Positions 37,109 through 47,901 are shown, numbered from the stretch's first letter. The stretch: 64,000 bases of DNA from Nocardioides seonyuensis (GCF_004683965.1 NZ_CP038436.1:806001-870000), one strand, 5' to 3'. Numbers and translations: made by a program. Notes: generated by a model not told the origin, from the sequence alone.

Positions 37109-37116
37109 GCGTTTGA

Positions 37117-37290
37117 CTCCTCCGGAGTAGACGTGGGCCGGTCCGGCTTCCGACCGGACCGCGTGCTCCGGAGGTCTCTTCCGTCAGCGGAGCCGACCGG
37201 TGGCACCGGGTGTCATGACAGGTCACTGCCCTCCACCGTACTGACGACGCCACCGCGGGGGAATACTCCCCTCCTGGTGGAGGAAACTCT
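37117..37290 (-). promoter_or_regulatory. Probable yybP-ykoY (Mn2+) riboswitch in the terC leader
   Basis: Read on the minus strand, the leader has GGGGAGTA (37271-37264), CGTCGTCAGTACGG (37249-37236), GAAGAGACCT (37181-37172) and a 7-bp hairpin GGTCCGG/CCGGACC (37160-37140). This is the order of conserved elements in the yybP-ykoY class. CCTCCGG (37174-37168) directly after GAAGAGA is the exact complement of CCGGAGG (37125-37119), which contains the Shine-Dalgarno of terC, so control by sequestering the ribosome binding site is likely. The class is recognised by eye; the boundaries are approximate. Confidence 0.8.
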
Positions 37291-37313
37291 CTCACAGGGT
37301 CGGTCGAGGACCC

Positions 37314-38138
37314 TCATCGACCGCCGAAGGGGACACCCATGTCGGCCAGGCGCGACGCTCCCCCGTCGACGGCCGTCAGGACCCAGGGCCCGTCGGAGGT
37401 CAGGGTGAAGGTGTGCTCGAAGTGCGCGGACAACGACCCGTCGACCGTGGCGACGGTCCACTCGTCGTCGAGCAGCGTGGTGTGCTTGCTCCCGAGCGTC
37501 ACCATGGGCTCGACCGCCAGGGCGAGCCCCTCCACCAGCGAGGGCCCTCGTCCGGCCCGGCCGTAGTTGGGCACGTTGGGGCTCATGTGCATCTCGGTGC
37601 CGATGCCATGGCCGGTGTAGTCCTCGAGGATGCCGTAACGCCCCTGGGAGCGGACGTACTGCTCGACGGCGTGCGAGATGTCGGTGACGCGGCCACCGAG
37701 GCGCGCCGCAGCCATGCCGCGCCACAGGGACTCCTCGGTCACACGCATCAGCTCGAGGACCTCCGGACCGACGTCACCCACGGGCACCGTGATCGCCGCA
37801 TCACCGTGCCAGCCGTCGACGATCGCGCCGCAGTCGATCGACACCACGTCGCCCTCCACCAGGACGCGGTCCCCCGGGATCCCGTGGACGACCTCGTCGT
37901 TGACGGAGGAGCAGATGGTGGCCGGGAACGGTGGGACGCCGTAGCCCAGGAACGACGGGACGCCGCCGTGGTCGCGGATGTTGGCCTCCGCCAGGCGGTC
38001 GAGGTCACCGGTGGTGGCTCCGGGCGTCACCGCGGCGCGGAGCAGCTCGAGGGTCTCCCCCACCAGCCTTCCCGCGACCCGCATCAGGTCGATCTGTTCG
38101 CGAGACTTGATCTCGAGGCCGCGGTCGCGAAATCCCAT
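37314..38138 (-). CDS. map: Methionine aminopeptidase type I
   Basis: 274 residues. The metal ligands are all visible: two Asp in VSIDCGAIVDGWHGDAA, His in YTGHGIGT, Glu in LAVEPMV and Glu in HFEHTFT. HGIPG carries the substrate-side His. It removes the initiator Met from nascent proteins. The family is a short form with little N-terminal extension. It follows adk by 21 bp; between its stop and terC lies only the riboswitch leader. Confidence 0.96.
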   Translation of the reverse strand: MGFRDRGLEIKSREQIDLMRVAGRLVGETLELLRAAVTPGATTGDLDRLAEANIRDHGGVPSFLGYGVPPFPATICSSVNDEVVHGIPGDRVLVEGDVVSIDCGAIVDGWHGDAAITVPVGDVGPEVLELMRVTEESLWRGMAAARLGGRVTDISHAVEQYVRSQGRYGILEDYTGHGIGTEMHMSPNVPNYGRAGRGPSLVEGLALAVEPMVTLGSKHTTLLDDEWTVATVDGSLSAHFEHTFTLTSDGPWVLTAVDGGASRLADMGVPFGGR

Positions 38139-38159
38139 GGGATCGCCCAGCCCCGCCGC

Positions 38160-38735
38160 TCAGTCCGGGCGTACGGCGTCGAGCGCGGCGAAGACCCGTT
38201 GGGTGACCTCGGAGACCTCACCCATCCCGTCGACCTCGACCAGGAGCCCCCGCTCCCGGTAGACCCCGATGAGGGGCTCGGTCTGCTCGGCGTAGACCTC
38301 CTGCCGGCGACGGATCACCTCCTCGGTGTCGTCCGCGCGGCCCTCGACCTGGGCGCGCTGGAGGAGGCGCTCGACGATCTCGTCGGGGTCGACGGTCAGT
38401 ACGACGACGGCGTCGAGCGAGTGCCCAGCCGGCTCGATCATCGAGTCGAGCTCCTCGACCTGTGCGAGGGTGCGGGGGTAGCCGTCGAGGAGGAACCCGG
38501 CGCTGGCGTCGGCCTCCCCGATGCGGTTGCGCACCATCTTGTTGGTGACCTCGTCGGGGACGTAGTCGCCGGCGTCCATGTAGCGCTGGGCCTCCAGGCC
38601 GAGCTCGGTGCCGGCGGCGACGTTGTGCCGGAAGATGTCGCCGGTGGAGATCGCCGGGACGCCGTAGTGCTCGGCGACGAACCTGGCCTGAGTGCCTTTG
38701 CCGGCCCCGGGTGGGCCCATGAGGATGAGACGCAT
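38160..38735 (-). CDS. adk: Adenylate kinase
   Basis: 191 residues. The P-loop is [10 protein letters not shown], the AMP site STGDIFR and the core segment [10 protein letters not shown]. The LID region is short, without the Cys4 zinc insert, as in mycobacteria. It catalyses ATP + AMP to 2 ADP. The start is 3 bp after the secY stop, so the genes are co-transcribed; map follows. Confidence 0.97.
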   Translation of the reverse strand: MRLILMGPPGAGKGTQARFVAEHYGVPAISTGDIFRHNVAAGTELGLEAQRYMDAGDYVPDEVTNKMVRNRIGEADASAGFLLDGYPRTLAQVEELDSMIEPAGHSLDAVVVLTVDPDEIVERLLQRAQVEGRADDTEEVIRRRQEVYAEQTEPLIGVYRERGLLVEVDGMGEVSEVTQRVFAALDAVRPD

Positions 38736-38737
38736 GA

Positions 38738-40033
38738 CTAGCGGAGGAACCCTTCGTAGTTGCGCTGCTGGAGCTGGCTCTCGATCTGCTTGACCGTGTC
38801 CAGCGCGACGCCGACCATGATGAGGATGGAGACGCCACCGAACGGGAAGTTCTGGTCGGCATTGATCAGAACGAAGGCGATCGACGGGACCAAGGAGATC
38901 ATTCCGAGGTAGATGGCGCCGGGGAAGGTGATGCGGGAGAGGACGAAGGACAGGTAGTCCTCGGTCGGTCGGCCGGCCCGGATCCCGGGGATGAAGCCGC
39001 CGTACTTCTTCATGTTGTCGGCGACTTCCTTCGGGTCGAAGGTGATCGAGACGTAGAAGTAGACGAAGAAGATGATGAGGGCGAAGTAGACAGCCATGTA
39101 GAGCGGCTTGCCGGTGTTCACGAGGTTGTCGGCGATGAAGAGCAGCGCCGGGTTCTTGCTCTCGGGGTTGAACTGCACCGCCATCGCGGGCAGGTAGAGC
39201 AGCGATGAGGCGAAGATGACGGGGATGATCCCAGCCTGGTTGACCTTCAGCGGGATGTAGGTCGAGCTGCCGCCGAACATCTTGCGACCGACCATGCGGC
39301 GGGCGTACTGCACCGGGATGCGGCGCTGGGCCTGCTCGATGAAGATGATCGCTGCCACCAGGACGAGGCCGACGACCATGACGACCCCGAAGACCCACCA
39401 GCCGTTGGTCTTCTGCACGTTCCACAGGGACGAGGGGAAGGTGGCCACGACCTGGGCGAAGATCAGGATCGACATGCCGTTGCCGATGCCGCGGTCGGTG
39501 ATGAGCTCACCCAGCCACATGATCACGGCGGTGCCCGCCGTCATCGTCACGACCATCACGAGGAAGGTCGCGGTGCCGTTGTCGTGCAGGAGGTCCTCCT
39601 GGCAGCCCTGGAGGAGCTGTCCCGAGCGAGCGAGGGCCACGATGCCGGTGGCCTGGAGCACGGCGAGCCCGAGCGTGAGGTAGCGGGTGTACTGGGTGAT
39701 CTTGGTCTGCCCGGCCTGCCCCTCCTTCTTCAGGGTCTCCAGCCGCGGGATCACCACGACGAGGAGCTGGAGGATGATCGAGGCCGTGATGTAGGGCATG
39801 ATCCCGAGCGCGAAGACGGCCAGTTGGAGGAGCGCTCCGCCCGAGAAGAGGTTGATCAGGCTGTAGAGGCCGTCCTCCTCGAGGTCGGCGATGCAGCTCT
39901 GGACGTTGGCGACGTTCACACCGGGGGTCGGCACCTGGGACCCGAGCCGGAAGATCGTGATGACCAGGAGTACGAACAGCAGCTTGCGCCGCAGGTCCGG
40001 CGTCCGGAAAGCGTTGGCGAAAGCGCCTAGCAC
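38738..40033 (-). CDS. secY: Protein translocase subunit SecY
   Basis: 431 residues with ten membrane helices. The N-terminus is [22 protein letters not shown], with [20 protein letters not shown] (helix 2) and the cytoplasmic loop [15 protein letters not shown]. It forms the membrane channel with SecE and SecG. The GTG at 40033 has AGAGGA five bases upstream. Unlike in many operons, it is set apart from rplO by 194 bp containing a strong hairpin, so secY-adk-map probably has its own promoter. Confidence 0.97.
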   Translation of the reverse strand: MLGAFANAFRTPDLRRKLLFVLLVITIFRLGSQVPTPGVNVANVQSCIADLEEDGLYSLINLFSGGALLQLAVFALGIMPYITASIILQLLVVVIPRLETLKKEGQAGQTKITQYTRYLTLGLAVLQATGIVALARSGQLLQGCQEDLLHDNGTATFLVMVVTMTAGTAVIMWLGELITDRGIGNGMSILIFAQVVATFPSSLWNVQKTNGWWVFGVVMVVGLVLVAAIIFIEQAQRRIPVQYARRMVGRKMFGGSSTYIPLKVNQAGIIPVIFASSLLYLPAMAVQFNPESKNPALLFIADNLVNTGKPLYMAVYFALIIFFVYFYVSITFDPKEVADNMKKYGGFIPGIRAGRPTEDYLSFVLSRITFPGAIYLGMISLVPSIAFVLINADQNFPFGGVSILIMVGVALDTVKQIESQLQQRNYEGFLR

Positions 40034-40168
40034 TGGATCCTCTTTCGTGACGGGGCGCCGCGGCGCGGTGGGCGAGCGGCGAAGTGTGGTGCGATCCGCG
40101 ACTCTGGTCGCGGACAGGCCCGGGGAAGCCTAACAGCCCGCTCCTCGTGTCCTGCCGGGAGACGCGAA

Positions 40169-40209
40169 GGCCCGGACGGAGTGGCGAGTGCCGCTGCTCC
40201 GACCGGGCC
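40169..40209 (-). terminator. Strong hairpin after rplO, before secY
   Basis: GGCCCGGACGGAG (40169-40181) pairs with CTCCGACCGGGCC (40197-40209), 13 positions with one mismatch, around a 15-base loop. It begins 19 bp past the rplO stop. It looks like a terminator for the S10-spc cluster; a -10-like TAGGCT on minus near 40130 could restart transcription for secY-adk-map. Confidence 0.7.
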
Positions 40210-40227
40210 GACGCTGGTCTTCGTGCC

Positions 40228-40668
40228 TCAGATCGTGGTGGTGGTTCCGCCCGCGGCCTCGATCTTCTCCTTGGCGGAGGTCGAGAACGCGTCAGCACTC
40301 ACCTGGACCGCGACAGCGATGTCGCCCTGGCCCAGGACCTTGACGGGCTGGCCCTTGCGGACGGCGCCCTTCTCGACCAGGTCCTCCACCGACACGGCGC
40401 CGCCGGCCGGGAAGAGGTCGTTGATCTTGTCGAGGTTGACGACCTGGAACTCCACCTTGAAGGGGTTCTTGAAGCCCTTCAGCTTGGGCAGGCGCATGTG
40501 GATCGGCATCTGGCCACCCTCGAAGGCGACCGGAACCTGGTAACGCGCCTTGGTGCCCTTGGTGCCTCGTCCGGCAGTCTTGCCCTTGGAGCCCTCACCG
40601 CGACCCACACGGGTCTTGGCGGTCTTGGCGCCAGGAGCGGGACGCAAGTGATGCAGCTTGAGCGTCAT
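40228..40668 (-). CDS. rplO: 50S ribosomal protein L15
   Basis: 146 residues. The N-terminal basic Gly-rich tail [17 protein letters not shown] and the start [19 protein letters not shown] are typical. L15 is a late assembly protein of the 50S core. One base separates it from the rpmD stop. It is the last ribosomal protein of the block before the hairpin upstream of secY. Confidence 0.97.
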   Translation of the reverse strand: MTLKLHHLRPAPGAKTAKTRVGRGEGSKGKTAGRGTKGTKARYQVPVAFEGGQMPIHMRLPKLKGFKNPFKVEFQVVNLDKINDLFPAGGAVSVEDLVEKGAVRKGQPVKVLGQGDIAVAVQVSADAFSTSAKEKIEAAGGTTTTI

Positions 40669-40669
40669 G

Positions 40670-40852
40670 TCACTCCACCTCCTCGACCGTCACGAGGTGA
40701 CGGACAGTGTTGACCATGCCCCGGATCTCCGGGCGGTCTTCCTTGACGACGACATCGCCGATCCTCTTCAGACCGAGCGTGCGCAGGGTCTCGCGCTGGT
40801 TGGCCTTGAGCCCGACCCGGCCGCGCTTCTGCTGGACCTTGAGCTGTGCCAT
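40670..40852 (-). CDS. rpmD: 50S ribosomal protein L30
   Basis: 60 residues, beginning [23 protein letters not shown] and containing [21 protein letters not shown]. It is a small two-layer alpha/beta protein of the 50S central protuberance side. The ATG overlaps the rpsE stop by one base (TAATG), so it is translationally coupled. Confidence 0.96.
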   Translation of the reverse strand: MAQLKVQQKRGRVGLKANQRETLRTLGLKRIGDVVVKEDRPEIRGMVNTVRHLVTVEEVE

Positions 40853-41481
40853 TACTGGGACACCCCCGCAGCCGCGATCTCGGTCGACTCGGCGCGCGCC
40901 TTGAGCAGGGCGGCCGGAGCGACGTCCTCGACCCGCATGCCACGGCGTGCGGCCACGGCCTCGGGCTCCTCGAGCATCTTCAGGGCAGCCACCGTCGCGT
41001 GGACGATGTTGATCTGGTTGGAGGAGCCGAGCGACTTGCTCAGCACGTCGTGGATGCCGGCGCACTCCAGCACGGCGCGCACGGGGCCACCCGCGATGAC
41101 ACCGGTACCGGGAGCAGCGGGACGCAGCAGGACCACGCCTGCAGCCTTCTCGCCCTGCACCGGGTGCGGGATCGTGCCCTGGACGCGCGGGACCTTGAAG
41201 AACTGCTTCTTGGCCTCCTCGACGCCCTTGGCGATCGCCGCGGGAACTTCCTTCGCCTTGCCGTAGCCGACGCCGACCAGACCCTCACCGTCACCGACGA
41301 TCACGAGGGCGGTGAAGCTGAAGCGACGACCACCCTTCACGACCTTGGCGACACGGTTGATCGCAACGACGCGCTCGATGTAGGCGGTCTTCTCGGCACC
41401 CTGGCCGCGACGGTCGTCGCGATTGCGACGGTCGCCGCCCTGGCGCTCGCCACTGCGCTGTCCGCGCTGGGCTCCGCTCAT
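40852..41481 (-). CDS. rpsE: 30S ribosomal protein S5
   Basis: 209 residues. The double-stranded RNA-binding-like N domain begins at [21 protein letters not shown] and the C domain has [13 protein letters not shown]. The first 31 residues are an Arg/Gln/Gly-rich extension ([22 protein letters not shown]), usual in actinobacteria. S5 helps decoding fidelity and mRNA helicase function at the entry channel. Confidence 0.97.
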   Translation of the reverse strand: MSGAQRGQRSGERQGGDRRNRDDRRGQGAEKTAYIERVVAINRVAKVVKGGRRFSFTALVIVGDGEGLVGVGYGKAKEVPAAIAKGVEEAKKQFFKVPRVQGTIPHPVQGEKAAGVVLLRPAAPGTGVIAGGPVRAVLECAGIHDVLSKSLGSSNQINIVHATVAALKMLEEPEAVAARRGMRVEDVAPAALLKARAESTEIAAAGVSQ

Positions 41482-41519
41482 GAGACTTTCTCCTCTTTCA
41501 GAATTCTTCGCGTGGGCGA

Positions 41520-41903
41520 TCAGAACTGAAGGCCGCCCTCGCGGGCAGCATCAGCAAGGGCCGCAATACGACCGTGGTACTTGTTGCCGGCGCGGTCGAA
41601 GACGACGCCCTCGACACCCGCGGCCTTGGCGCGCTGGGCAACCAGCTCACCGACCTGCTTGGCCTTGGCGGTCTTGTCGCCGCTGACGGCGCGGACGTCC
41701 GCCTCCATCGTGGAGGCGTAGGCCAGCGTCGCGCCCCGCAGGTCGTCGACGACCTGGACGCTGAGGTGCTTCGCCGACTTGGTGACCACGAGCCGCGGAC
41801 GCTCGGCAGTGCCGGCGACGCGCTTGCGACCCCGGACCTGGCGCCGCAGACGGGCCTTGACGCGACCGGCGGTGTGCTTGTTGTTGGACAGCGAGATCGC
41901 CAT
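41520..41903 (-). CDS. rplR: 50S ribosomal protein L18
   Basis: 127 residues from the ATG at 41903 ([22 protein letters not shown]). The core [20 protein letters not shown] and C-terminal [13 protein letters not shown] are conserved. It binds 5S rRNA with L5. One base separates it from the rplF stop. The open frame runs upstream through rplF, but that is shadow. Confidence 0.97.
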   Translation of the reverse strand: MAISLSNNKHTAGRVKARLRRQVRGRKRVAGTAERPRLVVTKSAKHLSVQVVDDLRGATLAYASTMEADVRAVSGDKTAKAKQVGELVAQRAKAAGVEGVVFDRAGNKYHGRIAALADAAREGGLQF

Positions 41904-41904
41904 G

Positions 41905-42447
41905 TCACTTACCAGCCTTTCCGACCTTGCGGCGGATCTGCTCGCCGGCGTATCGCACGCCCTTGCCCTTGTAGGGCTCGGGCTTGCGGAGCTTGCGGAT
42001 CTTCGCCGCAGTCTCACCAACCAGCTGCTTGTCGATGCCGACGACGCCGAGCTTGGTGGGGCCGTCGGTGGTGAACGTGATGCCTTCGGGGGCGTCGAAG
42101 GTGATCGAGTGGGAGTAGCCGAGCTGGAACTCCAGCTGGGTGGGTCCCTTGGGCAGGACTCGGTAGCCCACGCCCACGATCTCGAGCTTCTTCTCGTATC
42201 CCTCGGTGACACCGACGACCATGTTGTTGATCAGGGTGCGGGTGAGCCCGTGCAACGAGCGGCTCTCGCGCTCGTCGTTGGGGCGCTTCACCTCGAGGAC
42301 GCCGTCCTCACCCTTCTCCACGACGATCGGGGCGCTGACTTCGTGCGACAGGGTGCCCTTGGGGCCCTTGACGGTCACCAGCGCCTGGTCGATGGCCACG
42401 TCGACGCCGGACGGGACCGCGATGGGGAGCTTGCCAATTCGCGACAT
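41905..42447 (-). CDS. rplF: 50S ribosomal protein L6
   Basis: 180 residues. The N-terminus is [17 protein letters not shown], and the C-terminal signature [25 protein letters not shown] is complete. It sits beside the factor-binding site near the sarcin-ricin loop and supports EF-G and EF-Tu action. Part of the spc block. Confidence 0.97.
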   Translation of the reverse strand: MSRIGKLPIAVPSGVDVAIDQALVTVKGPKGTLSHEVSAPIVVEKGEDGVLEVKRPNDERESRSLHGLTRTLINNMVVGVTEGYEKKLEIVGVGYRVLPKGPTQLEFQLGYSHSITFDAPEGITFTTDGPTKLGVVGIDKQLVGETAAKIRKLRKPEPYKGKGVRYAGEQIRRKVGKAGK

Positions 42448-42476
42448 TGCTCTGTTCTCTCTTTCCGGTCTCGTCG

Positions 42477-42896
42477 TTACCAGACGTAGGCGAGGACTTC
42501 CCCACCCACGCCCTTCTGGTTGGCCTGGCGGTCGGTCAGCAGTCCCTGGCTCGTCGAGATGATCGCGACGCCGAGCCCACCGAGGACCCGGGGCAGGTTG
42601 GTGGACTTGGCGTACACGCGCAGTCCGGGCTTGCTGATGCGGCGGACACCGGCGATCGAACGCTCACGGGTGCGGCCGTACTTGAGGGTGATGGTGAGCG
42701 TCTTGCCGACCACCGCCTCACCCTCGGCGGAGACGTTGTCGTTGACCTCGAAGGAGGTGATGTAACCCTCCTGCTTGAGGATCTCGGCGAGGCCTGCCTT
42801 CATCTTGCTGTAAGGCATGGACACCACGTCGTGGTACGCCTGGTTGGCGTTGCGCAGACGCGTCAGCATGTCTGCGATCGGGTCAGTCATGGTCAT
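42477..42896 (-). CDS. rpsH: 30S ribosomal protein S8
   Basis: 139 residues ([21 protein letters not shown]); a second start two codons in (42890) is also possible. The C-terminal [18 protein letters not shown] and ending VLAYVW are typical. It binds the central domain of 16S rRNA. In E. coli S8 represses the spc operon by binding near rplE; whether that holds here cannot be read. Confidence 0.97.
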   Translation of the reverse strand: MTMTDPIADMLTRLRNANQAYHDVVSMPYSKMKAGLAEILKQEGYITSFEVNDNVSAEGEAVVGKTLTITLKYGRTRERSIAGVRRISKPGLRVYAKSTNLPRVLGGLGVAIISTSQGLLTDRQANQKGVGGEVLAYVW

Positions 42897-42965
42897 GGGA
42901 TTGGGTGTTCTCTCTCTTCTGTGGTTTCCCGCGCGAGCGGGACCTTCAGCGGTTTGAAGTGGTGG

Positions 42966-43151
42966 TCACCAGGAGGACTTGGTCACGCCGGGCAGCTCGC
43001 CGCGGTGTGCCATCTCCCGAAGGCAGATGCGGCACAGGCCGAACTTCCGGTAGACAGCCTTGGGCCGGCCGCAGCGCTGGCAGCGGGTGTAGCCCCGGAC
43101 CTTGAACTTCGGCTTGCGGGCGGCCTTGACCTTGAGTGCAGTCTTCGCCAT
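42966..43151 (-). CDS. rpsZ: 30S ribosomal protein S14 type Z (zinc-binding)
   Basis: 61 residues. Two CxxC pairs, TRCQRC and CRIC, bind zinc, so this is the short C+ form. The basic N-terminus [19 protein letters not shown] contacts the 3' major domain of 16S rRNA. Actinobacteria often have a second, zinc-free rpsN under Zur control; it is not in this window. Confidence 0.97.
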   Translation of the reverse strand: MAKTALKVKAARKPKFKVRGYTRCQRCGRPKAVYRKFGLCRICLREMAHRGELPGVTKSSW

Positions 43152-43152
43152 G

Positions 43153-43722
43153 TCAGTTCTCCTTGAACGGGAAGCCGAGCTGCTTCAGCAGCGCGCGGCC
43201 CTCGTCGTCGTTGGTCGCAGTGGTGACGATCGTGATGTCCATGCCTCGCGAGCGGTCGATCTTGTCCTGGTCGATCTCGTGGAACATGACCTGCTCGGTG
43301 AGACCGAAGGTGTAGTTGCCGCGGCCGTCGAACTGCTTGGGCGAGAGCCCACGGAAGTCGCGGATGCGGGGCAGCGCCAGGGACAGGAGGCGGTCGAGGA
43401 ACTCCCACATCCGGTCGCCCCGCAGCGTGACGTGGGCGCCGATCGGCATTCCCTCGCGCAGCTTGAACTGGGCGATCGACTTGCGGGCCTTGGTCACCGA
43501 GGGCTTCTGGCCGGTGATCGCGGTGAGGTCCTTGATGGCACCCTCGATCAGCTTGGAGTCGCGAGCTGCCTCGCCGACACCCATGTTGACGACGATCTTG
43601 GTCAGGCCCGGGACCTGCATGACGTTCTTGATGTCGAACTCGGTGCGAAGCGCCGGGAGGATCTCCTCGCGGTAACGCGCCTTGAGCCGAGGTCCACTGG
43701 TCGTCTCGGTCGTCTCAGCCAT
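43153..43722 (-). CDS. rplE: 50S ribosomal protein L5
   Basis: 189 residues from the ATG at 43722 ([21 protein letters not shown]). The core [29 protein letters not shown] and [19 protein letters not shown] are the family landmarks. It binds 5S rRNA and the P-site tRNA elbow. One base after rplX. Confidence 0.97.
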   Translation of the reverse strand: MAETTETTSGPRLKARYREEILPALRTEFDIKNVMQVPGLTKIVVNMGVGEAARDSKLIEGAIKDLTAITGQKPSVTKARKSIAQFKLREGMPIGAHVTLRGDRMWEFLDRLLSLALPRIRDFRGLSPKQFDGRGNYTFGLTEQVMFHEIDQDKIDRSRGMDITIVTTATNDDEGRALLKQLGFPFKEN

Positions 43723-43723
43723 C

Positions 43724-44080
43724 TCAGATCTCCTTGCCGGTCTTGCGCGACACGCGGGTCGAGCGCGTCGCGGCGTAGGTCGAGCCGTCGGGACGGCGCT
43801 TGGTGACCTCGTCACGGCGGAACCCGACACGGGTGACGCCGTCACCCTCGACCAGCATCACGTTGGAGACGTGGATCGGTGCCTCGACGTTGATGATGCC
43901 GCCGCTGTTGGCGCCGGCCTGCTGGGTGGCCTTCGTGTGCCGCTTGACGCGGTTGACACCCTCGACGACCACGCGCTGCTCCTCGCGGTGCACCGAGATG
44001 ACCTTGCCCTGGGCGCCCTTGTCCTTGCCGGCGATGACCTTGACGGTGTCGCCCTTCTTGATGCTCATTCCCTTACCCAT
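43724..44080 (-). CDS. rplX: 50S ribosomal protein L24
   Basis: 118 residues. The KOW motif [20 protein letters not shown] is at 8-27. The ATG at 44080 has GGAGGTG nine bases upstream; the inner ATG at 44068 has poor spacing. L24 starts 50S assembly near the tunnel exit. It is three bases after rplN. Confidence 0.96.
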   Translation of the reverse strand: MGKGMSIKKGDTVKVIAGKDKGAQGKVISVHREEQRVVVEGVNRVKRHTKATQQAGANSGGIINVEAPIHVSNVMLVEGDGVTRVGFRRDEVTKRRPDGSTYAATRSTRVSRKTGKEI

Positions 44081-44083
44081 CTC

Positions 44084-44452
44084 TCACAACACCTCCGGGG
44101 CGAGCGAGATGATCTTCATGAAGCGCTTCTCGCGCAGCTCACGGCCGACGGGGCCGAAGATGCGAGTGCCGCGGGGCTCGCCGTCGGACTTGAGGATGAC
44201 GGCGGCGTTCTCGTCGAAGCGGATGTAGGAACCATCTGCGCGGCGACGCTCCTTGACGGTGCGCACGATCACGGCCTTGACGACGTCGCCCTTCTTGACG
44301 TTGCCACCGGGGATGGCGTCCTTGACGGTGGCGACGATGACGTCACCGATGCCGGCGTAGCGACGGCCAGAGCCACCGAGAACACGGATGCAGAGGATCT
44401 CCTTCGCACCGGTGTTGTCGGCGACCTTGAGTCGCGACTCCTGCTGGATCAT
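44084..44452 (-). CDS. rplN: 50S ribosomal protein L14
   Basis: 122 residues ([22 protein letters not shown]), the family's fixed length. The basic loop [17 protein letters not shown] is present. L14 forms an intersubunit bridge and is the docking site for the silencing factor RsfS. A 142-bp structured spacer separates it from rpsQ. Confidence 0.97.
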   Translation of the reverse strand: MIQQESRLKVADNTGAKEILCIRVLGGSGRRYAGIGDVIVATVKDAIPGGNVKKGDVVKAVIVRTVKERRRADGSYIRFDENAAVILKSDGEPRGTRIFGPVGRELREKRFMKIISLAPEVL

Positions 44453-44594
44453 TGGTTTCTCCTGGTTGTCGAGCTGGTTCTCGTTCCCGTCAGGGAGACG
44501 AGCCTGGCCGAACTGGTGGGGTGGTCCGGCGCGAGCGCCGGGCGAACTGAGCGTGCCGTCGAGCGGGCTGCTGCCCAGACCGACGGCACGTCGG
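44453..44594 (-). other. Structured spacer between rpsQ and rplN: three hairpins
   Basis: In 142 bp there are CTCGTTCCC/GGGAGACGAG (44480-44502), CCGGCGC-GA-GCGCCGG (44526-44541) and GTGCCGTC/GACGGCAC (44553-44589). Most neighbours in this block overlap or abut, so a long spacer with three stems is unusual. It may mark the S10/spc operon boundary, a partial terminator or an RNase site. Confidence 0.55.
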
Positions 44595-44864
44595 TCACTT
44601 GGCCTTCTCGAGGACCTCGATCAGGCGCCAGCGCTTGGTGGCCGACAGCGGACGGGTCTCCATGATGACGACCCGGTCGCCGATGCCACACTCGTTCTGC
44701 TCGTCGTGCGCCTTCAGTCGCGAGGTCTTGCGCAGGACCTTGCCGTAGAGGGCGTGCTTCACGCGGTCCTCGACCGCGACGACGATGGTCTTGTCCATCT
44801 TGTCGCTGACGACCAGGCCCTCGCGGACCTTGCGCGTGTTGCGCTCGGTGGAGTTGGTGCTCAT
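44595..44864 (-). CDS. rpsQ: 30S ribosomal protein S17
   Basis: 89 residues. The OB-fold segments [19 protein letters not shown] and [21 protein letters not shown] are conserved. An early 16S-binding protein. Its ATG overlaps the rpmC stop (ATGA at 44864-44861). Confidence 0.97.
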   Translation of the reverse strand: MSTNSTERNTRKVREGLVVSDKMDKTIVVAVEDRVKHALYGKVLRKTSRLKAHDEQNECGIGDRVVIMETRPLSATKRWRLIEVLEKAK

Positions 44865-45091
44865 GCGTTGGCCTCCGGGGTGCTGCGAATGCCGAGCTCA
44901 CGCTCGCGCAGCACGGTGTAGATGCGGGCGATGTCCTTCTTGACCGTGCGGAGACGGCCGTGGCTCTCCAGCTGGCCGGTGGCCGCCTGGAAGCGGAGGT
45001 TGAAGAGCTCCTCCTTGGCCTCGCGCAGCTTGCCCTCGAGGTCAGCCGCGTTGAGCTCGTCGAGCTCGAAGGCGTTCAGCTTGGTTGCCAT
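44861..45091 (-). CDS. rpmC: 50S ribosomal protein L29
   Basis: 76 residues forming a helical hairpin ([37 protein letters not shown]). It lies at the tunnel exit beside L23 and contacts SRP and trigger factor. It overlaps rplP by one base and rpsQ by four, so all three are coupled. Confidence 0.96.
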   Translation of the reverse strand: MATKLNAFELDELNAADLEGKLREAKEELFNLRFQAATGQLESHGRLRTVKKDIARIYTVLRERELGIRSTPEANA

Positions 45092-45510
45092 CAGAATTCA
45101 CCTGCCTCGCGGGAAATGAACCGGCACTTCATCGGGAGCTTGTGCATCGCTCGGCGCATGGCCTCGCGAGCGGTCTCCTCGTCGACACCGGAGAGTTCGA
45201 ACATGACGCGGCCGGGCTTGACGTTGGCGACCCACCACTCGGGAGAACCCTTGCCCGAACCCATGCGGGTCTCGGCAGGCTTCTTGGTCAGCGGGCGGTC
45301 GGGGTAGATGTTGATCCAGACCTTTCCGCCTCGCTTGATGTGACGGGTCATGGCGATACGGGCCGACTCGATCTGTCGGTTGGTCACGTAGTGACCCTCG
45401 ACTGCCTGGATCCCGAAGTCGCCGAAGGCCAGCGAGGTGCCGCCCTTGGCCGCACCACGCCGCTTGGGGTGGTGCTGCTTGCGGTGCTTGACGCGACGGG
45501 GCATCAACAT
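45091..45510 (-). CDS. rplP: 50S ribosomal protein L16
   Basis: 139 residues ([19 protein letters not shown]). [20 protein letters not shown] and the ARG-type segment [19 protein letters not shown] are conserved; they hold A-site tRNA. It follows rpsC by three bases. Confidence 0.97.
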   Translation of the reverse strand: MLMPRRVKHRKQHHPKRRGAAKGGTSLAFGDFGIQAVEGHYVTNRQIESARIAMTRHIKRGGKVWINIYPDRPLTKKPAETRMGSGKGSPEWWVANVKPGRVMFELSGVDEETAREAMRRAMHKLPMKCRFISREAGEF

Positions 45511-45513
45511 GGG

Positions 45514-46344
45514 TCAGCCCTCCTGGTTCTCTGCGGGAGCCGCGGCCACCGCGGTGTCGCCACCGGCCGGAGCCTCGGTGACCGCGGGCGCGTCGGTTCG
45601 CGGGGCGCGGTCGCCACGCGAGCCACGGCTCGGGCGCTCGCCGCCACGGGTCGGACGGTTGCCGCCACGACCGGGGGCGCCGGCGCGAGCGGCCTGCTGG
45701 GCCTGGCGCTCGGCACGGGTGCCGGCGACCTCGCCCTTGTAGATCCAGACCTTCACGCCGATCCGGCCGAAGGTCGTCTTGGCCTCGTAGAAGCCGTAGT
45801 CGATGTCCGCACGCAGCGTGTGCAGGGGCACGCGACCCTCGCGGTAGAACTCGGTGCGCGACATCTCAGCGCCGTTGAGCCGACCCGAGCACTGGATCCG
45901 GATGCCCTTGGCACCCGAGCGCATCGAGGTCTGCATCGCCTTGCGCATGGCCCGACGGAACTGGACGCGGCCGGCGAGCTGCTCGGCAACGCCCTGGGCG
46001 ACGAGCTGTGCGTCGACCTCGGGGCTCTTCACCTCGAGGATGTTGAGCTGCACCTGCTTGCCGGTGAGCTTCTCGAGCTCGCCACGGATGCGGTCGGCCT
46101 CGGCGCCGCGGCGACCGATGACGATGCCCGGGCGCGCGGTGTGGATGTCGACGCGCACGCGGTCACGCGTCCGCTCGATCTCCACCTTGGAGATACCGGC
46201 CCGCTCCATGCCCTTGGAGAGCAGCTTGCGGATGGCGACGTCCTCGCCCACGTAGCTCTTGTAGAGCTTGTCGGCGTACCAACGGCTCTTGTGGTCGATG
46301 GAGATTCCGAGACGGAAGCCGTTCGGGTTGATCTTCTGGCCCAT
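45514..46344 (-). CDS. rpsC: 30S ribosomal protein S3 with Gly/Arg-rich tail
   Basis: 276 residues. The KH domain ([16 protein letters not shown]) and the C-terminal domain up to about residue 215 are canonical. The last 60 residues are a Gly/Arg/Pro then Ala-rich tail ([20 protein letters not shown]), longer than in E. coli but common in actinobacteria; RGG-type tails bind RNA. S3 lines the mRNA entry channel. Confidence 0.97.
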   Translation of the reverse strand: MGQKINPNGFRLGISIDHKSRWYADKLYKSYVGEDVAIRKLLSKGMERAGISKVEIERTRDRVRVDIHTARPGIVIGRRGAEADRIRGELEKLTGKQVQLNILEVKSPEVDAQLVAQGVAEQLAGRVQFRRAMRKAMQTSMRSGAKGIRIQCSGRLNGAEMSRTEFYREGRVPLHTLRADIDYGFYEAKTTFGRIGVKVWIYKGEVAGTRAERQAQQAARAGAPGRGGNRPTRGGERPSRGSRGDRAPRTDAPAVTEAPAGGDTAVAAAPAENQEG

Positions 46345-46757
46345 CAGGCACCCTTTCCGTTCAGGTTGGCCGGCTGCACCACGAGCGTGATGTGGCTGGT
46401 GCGCTTGTTGATACGGGTCGCCCGACCCTGCGCACGCGGACGCCAGCGCTTCATGGTGGGGCCTTCGTCGACCATCGCGACCGACACGACGAGGTCGGCC
46501 CGGTTGAGCCCCTCGGTGGTCTCGGCGTTGGCGATGGCGCTCTCCAGCACCTTGTAGACGGTCTCGGAGGCGGCCTGCGGCGCGAACTGCAGCAGCGCCA
46601 GGGCCTCGTCGACGGGAAGACCGCGGACCATGTCGACGACACGGCGAGCCTTCATGGGGGTGATCCGCACGTAGCGGGCGCTCGCGAAGGCGCCCGGCTG
46701 GTCACCGAGCAGCGTCTCGCGGCGGGCGCTGGTGCGCCGGCGCTCCTCGACACTCAT
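46344..46757 (-). CDS. rplV: 50S ribosomal protein L22
   Basis: 137 residues from the ATG at 46757. [18 protein letters not shown] starts the core, and the long hairpin [20 protein letters not shown] reaches into the exit tunnel; mutations there affect macrolide action. The start overlaps the rpsS stop (ATGA) and the stop overlaps rpsC. Confidence 0.97.
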   Translation of the reverse strand: MSVEERRRTSARRETLLGDQPGAFASARYVRITPMKARRVVDMVRGLPVDEALALLQFAPQAASETVYKVLESAIANAETTEGLNRADLVVSVAMVDEGPTMKRWRPRAQGRATRINKRTSHITLVVQPANLNGKGA

Positions 46758-47035
46758 CGACGCTTCCCCTTCCGGTCTTCCTTCACGTGCCCGCGGTAGG
46801 TGCGGGTGGGTGCGAACTCCCCGAGCTTGTGGCCGACCATGGAGTCGGTCACGAAGACAGGGACGTGCTTGCGACCGTCGTGCACGGCGATGGTGTGTCC
46901 GATCATGTCGGGCACGATCATCGACCGGCGCGACCAGGTCTTGATGACGTTGTGGCTGCCCTTCTCGTTCTCGGCGTCCACCTTCTTCTGAAGGTGGTCG
47001 TCGATGAAGGGGCCCTTCTTCAGGCTGCGTGGCAT
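46754..47035 (-). CDS. rpsS: 30S ribosomal protein S19
   Basis: 93 residues ([20 protein letters not shown]). [23 protein letters not shown] and the tail [22 protein letters not shown] are standard. With S13 it forms the head region touching A-site tRNA. Five bases after rplB. Confidence 0.97.
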   Translation of the reverse strand: MPRSLKKGPFIDDHLQKKVDAENEKGSHNVIKTWSRRSMIVPDMIGHTIAVHDGRKHVPVFVTDSMVGHKLGEFAPTRTYRGHVKEDRKGKRR

Positions 47036-47040
47036 GTCGG

Positions 47041-47877
<837 letters not shown>

Positions 47878-47901
47878 GTTCAATCAGTCCTATTCCGGCG
47901 C

